5,778 bases of DNA, from assembly GCA_947178195.1 (NCBI GenBank), contig CAMWXM010000182.1, forward strand, positions 1 through 5,778, written 5' to 3'. A program made the translations under genes and the position numbers. Of this stretch, positions 1 to 4,837 are shown piece after piece (within the stretch, counting starts at the first letter, position 1; the number at the start of each line of letters is the position of its first letter). The notes under the pieces are model-generated. The model did no database searches. It was not told where the DNA came from and worked only from the letters and a program-made list of their open reading frames with translations. The stretch comes from an uncultured Ruminococcus sp. (GTDB lineage: Bacteria; Bacillota; Clostridia; Oscillospirales; Ruminococcaceae).

Positions 1-212
1 TATGACAATTTCTTATCATATAGCTTTTTTAATTTTTCCTTCAAATTTGCCTGTCGGTTTTACGTTGTAAAACCATTACATATGCTCTACCGACTGAGCT
101 ATTGAGGACTATATTATCTATTATGACAATTTCTTATCATATAGCTTTTTTAATTTTTCCTTCAAATTTGCCTGTCAGTTTTATGTTGTAAAATCATTAC
201 ATACGCTCTACC
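1..212. repeat. Two 91-base direct repeats, 121-base period
   Basis: Positions 1-91 and 122-212 are near-identical, differing at about four positions, all transitions. Each copy holds the motifs tatgacaatttc, cttcaaatttgcctgtc and gctctacc. The copies diverge after gctctacc: copy 1 continues into a complete tRNA-like D arm and acceptor strand, while copy 2 continues into unrelated sequence. Read on the minus strand, copy 1 contains a perfect 8-bp hairpin with a 3-base loop (GGTTTTAC, AAC, GTAAAACC). Copy 2 has lost two of these pairs, so it looks like the more decayed copy. The window starts exactly at the copy 1 boundary, so more copies could lie to the left. Confidence 0.9.
83..108 (-). pseudogene. 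tRNA-like 5' half (decayed or truncated tRNA)
   Basis: On the minus strand, starting at 108, the sequence reads as a tRNA acceptor strand TCCTCAA, then TA, then a D arm GCTC-AGTCGGTA-GAGC, then A. This resembles the 5' half of a bacterial tRNA-Asn. Beyond it a short TGTAA/TTACA stem is possible, but there is no GGTTCGA-type T loop. The matching acceptor strand TTGAGGA is also absent; only TTGAAGGA occurs at about the right distance. It is therefore unlikely to be a working tRNA. A remnant left by recombination or insertion at a tRNA gene is the simplest reading. The second repeat copy keeps only the GGTAGAGC part of the D arm, at 205-212. Confidence 0.55.
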
Positions 213-302
213 AATGTAAGGAACTTACAATCATTGTCTGTTATGCATCGTCTTTAAACAGATACCTTAACAACTGTTTGAAACAAATTAACTATCTTTA
301 AC
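213..302. other. Operon 3' flank with small hairpins, no gene seen
   Basis: This stretch follows the last gene of the minus-strand operon. It holds a perfect 6-bp inverted repeat with a 3-base loop at 215-229 (TGTAAG, gaa, CTTACA). Closer to the gene is a longer-looped AAACAG/CTGTTT pair. Neither is followed by a convincing T run on the minus strand, so I do not call a terminator. The rest is AT-rich with no recognisable gene. Confidence 0.4.
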
Positions 303-941
303 TTAGTTTTTAACAAGCATTGATGAAAGGATATCAAGTTCCTCCTCGGCTAATGGATCACTATACAATTCCATAACTTGCCACAAACCACTTTGCTTAA
401 TTTTATCAATTGGACTAGACAACCCAAGCCATTTATCAGACGATTTGCATTCCTCACACCTTGACACGGTTCCAATCAGTCTCGCTTCAAAATACAAGCG
501 TTCCTCTTTTGTAGGAACTTCAAATAAAATAAAACTAAAATTTGTTTGTATGTATTCAGAAATTCGTTTCTCTAATTTTTTCTCAAATTTCCTATTAATA
601 ATAGGTGTATACAAGACTTTTTTCTCCTTCGTTGTTGTATCTAAATCCCAAATATCCAAATAAGGATCATTATCCTGCTTCAAAAAACAACGTCCAATAT
701 TTTTTCTAAAAATGCTTCTGTTTTTGTTTTCTTTTTCAAAATGCTCAACAATACGATTTCTCAATCTATTATCACCATTATGTGTACCAACACGTACTAT
801 TCTATCACAATTATGAGCAACTTCACCATTTTCAAATAAAATATAAATACCATTTTTAGGAATACCGCTATATCCTGCAATAAAATCATATCGTTTACCT
901 TTCATAACAAGATGATGCAATTGTTCACACAAGTTAGCCAT
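303..941 (-). CDS. GIY-YIG nuclease-like protein (212 aa)
   Basis: This is probably a GIY-YIG-fold endonuclease. The GIY strand is at residues 31-33 (KNGIYILF), and the YIG-equivalent strand appears as VRVGTH at 49-54. An arginine-rich helix follows (RLRNRIVEHF, 59-68), then RSIFRKNIGR at 75-84. The candidate metal-binding glutamate is E152 in FEARLI. The C-terminal part carries WLGLSSP (171-177) and SGLWQV (184-189). In known GIY-YIG enzymes the tyrosines, arginine and glutamate form a single-metal nuclease site. Here the second motif is VG rather than YIG, so this is a divergent member. The ATG overlaps the stop of the upstream gene by one base, and AAGGAG lies 8 bases upstream (950-955), so translation is probably coupled. 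It is the last gene of the operon. The substrate is unknown. Confidence 0.75.
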   Translation of the reverse strand: MANLCEQLHHLVMKGKRYDFIAGYSGIPKNGIYILFENGEVAHNCDRIVRVGTHNGDNRLRNRIVEHFEKENKNRSIFRKNIGRCFLKQDNDPYLDIWDLDTTTKEKKVLYTPIINRKFEKKLEKRISEYIQTNFSFILFEVPTKEERLYFEARLIGTVSRCEECKSSDKWLGLSSPIDKIKQSGLWQVMELYSDPLAEEELDILSSMLVKN

Positions 942-1348
942 TATGAGTTCTCCTTATAAAAAGATAATTGTTTGCCGATTGGCATACCTTTTAAAGGTAT
1001 CAAAACGTGTTCGATTTCGTCCACAAGATATCTTCGGTATCGCTCGCCTGCTAAAAAAATAAATTCATCAGATTTTAAATCAGTTTTTGACGAAAGCCGT
1101 GCAAGAACTTTTTTAGCCCATAACTTTATTTCTAAATTATTCTTTTTGTTTAATGTTTCATTATAAGGCTCTATTACATCATTTTCTTCAAGCAGACCAT
1201 ATTTGGCAGATAAGATAAAAATTTTATCCGCATTTATTTTTTTAGCATATTTATATGCACCTTTAAAAAGAGGACTAATATACATTTCTTTAGCCATTGA
1301 TGTAACACAACGCTTTTTAGATACACATGAAATGAGAACAACTCGCAT
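941..1348 (-). CDS. DUF6884-like protein (135 aa)
   Basis: This small, apparently soluble protein matches my recollection of the DUF6884 family. The visible motifs are ISCVSKK (6-12), AKEMYISPLF (19-28), ILSAKYGLL (45-53), PYNETL (61-66), LAGERYRRYL (99-108) and PLKGMPIGKQLSF (118-130). The early cysteine-lysine motif, SAKYGLL and AGERY are the likely active-site or ligand-binding segments, but I know of no proven reaction for the family. There is no signal peptide or membrane segment. The start has TAGGAG at 1361-1366, with a fairly long 12-base gap. The first 32 bases overlap the end of the preceding gene. The stop shares one base with the GIY-YIG gene start, so the two are probably made together. 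Family assignment is fairly firm; function is open. Confidence 0.75.
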   Translation of the reverse strand: MRVVLISCVSKKRCVTSMAKEMYISPLFKGAYKYAKKINADKIFILSAKYGLLEENDVIEPYNETLNKKNNLEIKLWAKKVLARLSSKTDLKSDEFIFLAGERYRRYLVDEIEHVLIPLKGMPIGKQLSFYKENS

Positions 1349-1790
1349 ATTGTACTGCCACTCCTAGTTTATTAAGCATATAATTATTAAACTCTTCTAC
1401 ACTATGAACAGTAGTTGCCAAACACCCTGTTATCATCGGATTATGACAATAAGTCAAAAGACTTCTTGGGTCAGTTGATAAACCCACGCAAAGCTTATGC
1501 TTGCTGTATGCATAACCAAGTTCTACAGAGGCTCCTTCATCAACAGTTCGCCCATCTAAAACAATTAAAAGTATGTCTGATTCATCTATTGCATTTATAT
1601 CTGCATCAAATACCATTTTTGATGCACGTTCAAAAGAAACACCAGTTTCAATTAAATCAACTATAAGCATACCATCTTCCTGAGGCAGATATATCTCATA
1701 CCACTTAGAAAGTTCCGCCTTGAGTTGCTTATTAAAGTTTTTTTCTGCAGCACTAAACAATGGTGCAGCAATGTAAATTTTAGGTTTCAT
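1317..1790 (-). CDS. Nucleoside 2-deoxyribosyltransferase-like protein (157 aa)
   Basis: This is likely a member of the nucleoside 2-deoxyribosyltransferase / DRHyd superfamily. Known members cleave N-glycosidic bonds of deoxynucleosides or nucleotides and either transfer the sugar to another base or hydrolyse it. Residues 5-13 (IYIAAPLFS) form the first strand and phosphate- or sugar-binding loop. LPQEDG is at 35-40, the acidic FDADINAIDESD segment spans 61-72, and LDGR is at 78-81. The signature DEGASVELGYAY follows (84-95), where E90 corresponds to the catalytic glutamate; NPMI (117-120) is also typical. The length is normal for the family. The start overlaps the kinase gene end by 11 bases and has AAAGGG at 1801-1806. 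The C-terminal tail overlaps the DUF6884-like gene by 32 bases. The natural substrate cannot be read from the sequence; next to a SIR2-like gene, a role in making, trimming or sensing a nucleotide is plausible. Confidence 0.85.
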   Translation of the reverse strand: MKPKIYIAAPLFSAAEKNFNKQLKAELSKWYEIYLPQEDGMLIVDLIETGVSFERASKMVFDADINAIDESDILLIVLDGRTVDEGASVELGYAYSKHKLCVGLSTDPRSLLTYCHNPMITGCLATTVHSVEEFNNYMLNKLGVAVQYASCSHFMCI

Positions 1791-2667
1791 AAAAACATTT
1801 CCCTTTCTGTTGAATGCTTTTTAAGATATTTTGAAAATCGACCTCACCGTACTCACTAAAGTATATGATTTCTGCAACTTCTTTAGTAACTTGTTCAACA
1901 GACTTGTTCGTAACATTAACAAACTGAACTGCATTTGGGTATCTTAATTTGGCAAGGTTCGCCAAATGCAATAATTCTTTTTGCTGTTTATCCAAATCGC
2001 TTTCTTTGTAAACACGAAATTTCTGCTTAGCACGTTTTAGCATTTCGGAAACATCGCCTTTCAAAAATAATATTTTTCCACCGCACAATTCGGTTTCTGA
2101 ACTCAACTTACTATTAATTAAATCAGCCTTTTTTATCCAAAGACTATCTTCATTCTTATCATCAGCTTCAATGAAAGCAAACGCATCTATTGGTGTTCTG
2201 TCAATAACAGCTAAACAAGGAGTATTCTCTCTCATAATATAATCAAGATTAGTATTTTTTAAATTAATTTGTTCAGCAACCCAATTATCAATTTCATTTT
2301 CACTTTCATCTGTAATTACACTCGGTGCTTTTTCCATATCATCTGGCATTTCCTCAAGCCACTCATCAAATGTCTGAAAACTTTTAAACTGATTAACAGT
2401 TGTGCTTTTTCCAACAGCAACAGCACCCATTATAAAAAACTTCCGCATTTTGGGAGTGTGAGGACATATTTTACTGAACTCATTGCGTGATATCCGAATC
2501 AACTTCACAAGTGTATCTATTTCGTCATCCGTAAGATACAATGTAAAAAGATTATATGTTTCAAAATTTGCTCTTGTTTCTGATTGAATTAAAATTCTTC
2601 TTGCTTCATCGTCATCATGGTCATGGTTATCTACATGATTAACTATGTAATGCATATGACCAAAACA

Positions 2668-2675
2668 TTTTTTTT
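2668..2675 (-). other. A8 homopolymer at the second frameshift
   Basis: Eight A on the coding strand sit between the SIR2-like part and the linker before the kinase-like part. With eight A the SIR2 frame ends at 2639. With seven A it reads ...MNAKKCFGHMHYIV... and continues to the kinase stop at 1780. The shift needed is +1 (or -2), so classical -1 ribosomal slippage would not restore it, but loss of one A during transcription or replication would. Confidence 0.85.
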
Positions 2676-3171
2676 GCATTCATTCTTAACATATGCTTCA
2701 ATGTTCTATCTTCTAACGAAATTCCAAGAAACAAACATGTATGGCTTGAATAATAGTTGTTAAGTGCATTGTAGTGACCGGAAAAACTTTCAACAAGTTG
2801 ATCCTCAAATGAATCTTCAAGGAAAACGAGCTGCGCGCTTGCAAATTCTGATAATTTTCGTGGGAGATAACCATTTGGATGATATACAATATTTTCTCGC
2901 TTTTCAGCTTGAACATTCGGATCCCAAACAACTGTGTATCCGCGCCTTCCCTCATCTTTATTTATTTTATGTAAAAGTCGTTCTATTGTGTCATCAAAGT
3001 TATATGTTACAGTCATAGTGCCAGTTCCTTTTATAAGCTTAACAAGATTATCTAAATAATGATTCGATTTAATCCAATCCTCGGAATTATTAGATACCTC
3101 TTTATACAACACGTCATGAACTAGCTCTTTCCACTTTTTGCGAAGTTCTATATCGCCATAACAATCGTATG

Positions 3172-3179
3172 TTTTTTTT
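3172..3179 (-). other. A8 homopolymer at the first frameshift
   Basis: Eight A on the coding strand sit about 93 codons into the SIR2-like gene. With eight A the frame ends at 3114. With seven A it reads EEGKKTYDCYGDIELRKKW and joins the frame that carries the TYNFDD motif. The change required is identical to that at 2668-2675. Confidence 0.85.
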
Positions 3180-3460
3180 GCCTTCTTCAGTAGACAAGTA
3201 ATTCTCTTTAAACCTTTGAAACAACACTTGTGATGTTAATGTTTTTCCAGAAGATTTTAATAACACTTCTCCTTTAACTCTTTCATCTAATGCAATGTTA
3301 GTAACAAGATTCTGCCAATTAGGAAATTTTAATGGAACACCTATTCCAGCACCAAGCACAATACCCAGTCGATGTGCTTGATACTGTTGATGCAAATGAG
3401 ATATTGCAACAGGATATTTTAAAAATAATTTTTCGCATTTTTCATTAAATGTCATGCTGA

Positions 3461-3468
3461 TTTCCTTT
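3461..3468 (-). promoter_or_regulatory. Ribosome binding site deciding the SIR2-like start
   Basis: AAAGGAAA on the minus strand has its AGGA core 7 bases before the ATG at 3453-3455. The alternative ATG at 3471-3473 lies upstream of this site and has no clear Shine-Dalgarno sequence of its own, so the shorter start is preferred. Confidence 0.75.
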
Positions 3469-3740
3469 CGCATTTTACTAAGATAAGCTATGTCACCAAT
3501 TCAAAAAAGTAAATTCAAAAACAATAAGACAATAAAACATTACTATTTTAACAATTAAATGAAATTTACACATCCTTTCTGAATGCTATTGTATGAGTTT
3601 TACAACAAAAATAATTGTTTCTTTTACACATAAATTACATGAAATTTGACATTACATTAACTTGTAAAAATTTTATGAACTAATAATGTATTGCGCTTAT
3701 TAAGGGTAATTTATACCGATTAACCGTCCTTGCCGTTCAA
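3469..3740. other. AT-rich intergenic gap holding the operon promoter region
   Basis: This gap separates the broken nuclease gene from the SIR2-like operon. It is extremely AT-rich, and the operon promoter must lie here or upstream. I see several weak TTGNNN and TANNNT pairs on the minus strand but none with consensus spacing, so I do not name one. A TTGACA at about 3647-3652 faces the plus strand, but its -10 is poor and it leads to no plus-strand gene. No gene, RNA or strong hairpin was recognised. Confidence 0.4.
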
Positions 3741-4542
3741 TCAAAGCGCTTTCTGTATATCTTCCTCGGAAAAGCCTGCTATACGCATATTGCTTGCTAT
3801 TTCCGTATCACGTCCTGATCTGCCTTTAACTACACCTTCTTCCCTCGCCCCTTTAAGAGCCGAAGCCTCATCATGCAATGCTTTTTCGCGCATACGAGCA
3901 ATTTCCTGCATTTTTTCGTCTGCGCTCATCTTATGAATTACCATTACTGCCTTTTGAATTACGGGTACGTTCGTTTCCTGCAACATAGCAAACTCCTCAC
4001 TTTCAGCGTTTATAAGCTGTAGCCACAGTTCCATACGGTTATTCTTATTAATATTTTTATTTATTTTCTTTAGTTCAAAAAAATGTATCGAACATTTATC
4101 TGTCAAAGTTTCGTACCTGTTGGTTTCCAGCAGTTTAAAATGTGAATGAAATTCCGCACAGTCAAACATATTGAAATTTATTATGTTTATCGAAATGCTT
4201 TGTTTAAGTTCTCCGTACTCTTCTCCACTTTTCAATTCACCGCTGTACATTTTCGACCAATAGTACAGTACCCTGTCTTTAAAGTTAGACTTTTGCACTT
4301 ATCTGCATTTCAACATTTATCAAACGATTGTCCACAAGAAGTTTTAAGTCCATACGGCTGAATTTGCCCTCCGCAGTTTCAGGCAACACATCCGAATTAA
4401 GAACATCAATTCTTTGAATGGAATTATATGGAATTTCAAGCAAACTCGCCAAAAAGTCGTGTAGTAAATCCTCGTTCTCCTCAAGAGAAAAAATCTTCTT
4501 GAATATTATATCCAGTTTTGCCGAAATTACATCTCTGCTCAT
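3741..4542 (-). pseudogene. Rpn-family PD-(D/E)XK nuclease, one +1 frameshift
   Basis: This resembles the Rpn family (recombination-promoting nuclease, often labelled a PD-(D/E)XK nuclease family transposase). The N-terminal piece (4542-4285, 85 residues) has the family opening LDIIFKKIF (10-18) and the nuclease core: D65 in RMDLKLL, then E78-M-Q80 in INVEMQ. The second piece (to 3741) opens at a GTG at 4296-4298 and supplies FKDRVLYYWSKMYSGEL plus the usual helical, charged C-terminal part. In the second frame a TAA lies just before that GTG, and in the first frame a TAA lies at 4285, so the break is confined to about 4285-4298. Dropping one A from the A4 run there gives VEMQISAKSNFKDRV and a 266-residue protein of normal length. 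The catalytic core lies before the break. Known Rpn proteins cut DNA and promote RecA-independent recombination. The gene has its own strong promoter. Confidence 0.85.
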
Positions 4543-4565
4543 TTATTGCCCCACTTTCAAATACT

Positions 4566-4594
4566 ATTATATATAAAACGAAGCAAAGTGTCAA
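4566..4594 (-). promoter_or_regulatory. Perfect sigma-70-type promoter of the Rpn gene
   Basis: On the minus strand TTGACA (4589-4594) and TATAAT (4566-4571) are both exact consensus hexamers, separated by 17 bases. Transcription should start near 4559, leaving a leader of about 17 bases before the ATG at 4540-4542. A GGGG run (4549-4552) lies 6 bases before the ATG and is a plausible weak ribosome site. Confidence 0.9.
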
Positions 4595-4612
4595 GTCATT
4601 TTACTTCGTTTT
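4575..4612. repeat. 38-base inverted repeat over the Rpn promoter
   Basis: Two 16-base arms with two mismatches surround a 6-base centre. The outer 9 bases are perfect (aaaacgaag and cttcgtttt). The element covers the -35 hexamer and most of the spacer. On the plus strand it is followed by TTTTTATTTT, so it could act as an intrinsic terminator in that direction. Because it overlaps the -35, it could equally be an operator for a dimeric repressor or a mobile-element end. Confidence 0.8.
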
Positions 4613-4837
4613 TATTTTAAAATACCATGACGGTCAAGTTGTAATGTTGTTGCCTCTTAATGTCAATAAATGTATATATTACTATTACTTTCTATAATCC
4701 AACATATGATAACTCTTTATTATCAGAGGTATGTCTGTAGCCGATACACTAAATCCTGAAAAACAAGAGAAAGAGCAATAAGGCTCATATCTTGAAGATT
4801 AGAAAGGACGTTTATGAAATATTTCTTCATCGTTATA
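4613..4837. other. Intergenic region downstream of the aminotransferase frame
   Basis: No credible gene is seen. There is a 6-bp inverted repeat at 4707-4725 (TGATAA, 7-base loop, TTATCA). On the minus strand a 4-bp stem GAGC/GCTC (4773-4786) is followed by a T-rich stretch that could be a weak terminator for the aminotransferase frame. Two tiny plus-strand frames begin at 4731 (16 codons) and 4814 (38 codons, preceded by AAAGGA). Neither resembles anything I recognise. Confidence 0.4.

Larger units (their letters stand above)
1780..3455 (-). pseudogene. SIR2-like / P-loop kinase-like fusion, split by two +1 frameshifts
   Basis: As written, the gene is split into three pieces: 3455 to a stop at 3114-3116; a second frame ending at 2639; and a third ending at 1780. 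Removing one A from each of two coding-strand A8 runs (3172-3179 and 2668-2675) gives one 557-residue protein. Residues 1 to about 260 are SIR2-like: GAGIGVP (36-42), FPNW (44-47), LTSQVLFQRF (73-82), TYNFDD (150-155, with N152 in the catalytic asparagine position), YHPNG (191-195, with H192) and LFLGISLEDRTL (241-252). Residues 340-530 are kinase-like, with Walker A GAVAVGKST (343-351) and IDRTPIDAFAF (417-427), as in nucleoside kinases. The kinase part has no ribosome site of its own, which supports a fusion. ATG 3455 is chosen over 3473 because AAAGGAAA precedes it. Immune SIR2 proteins deplete NAD+; here that is inference. It may be a pseudogene, a sequencing error, or rescued by slippage. 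Confidence 0.8.

Noticed and set aside
36..108. Complete working tRNA on the minus strand
   Set aside because: The length is about right (72-73 bases) and the D arm is good, but the T loop consensus is missing and the acceptor ends do not pair cleanly.
1..212. CRISPR array
   Set aside because: Only two repeats of 91 bases at a 121-base period with a 30-base interval; the unit is far too long for CRISPR and no cas gene is present.
2639..2679. Independent start for the kinase-like protein at ATG 2679
   Set aside because: No Shine-Dalgarno sequence precedes it, the ATG is followed at once by the A run, and the residues upstream in the repaired frame continue the domain sensibly.
3172..3179. 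Programmed -1 ribosomal frameshift on A AAA AAA
   Set aside because: A -1 shift leads to the third frame, not to the SIR2 continuation. The required shift is +1 or -2, so classical slippery-site logic does not fit.
3647..3675. Plus-strand promoter TTGACA in the AT-rich gap
   Set aside because: The -10 at 17-base spacing is poor (AATTTT-like), and no plus-strand gene follows.
4731..4781. Plus-strand 16-codon frame (MSVADTLNPEKQEKEQ)
   Set aside because: Too short, with no proper ribosome site and a stop shortly upstream in frame. It could be the tail of a lost gene but cannot be supported.
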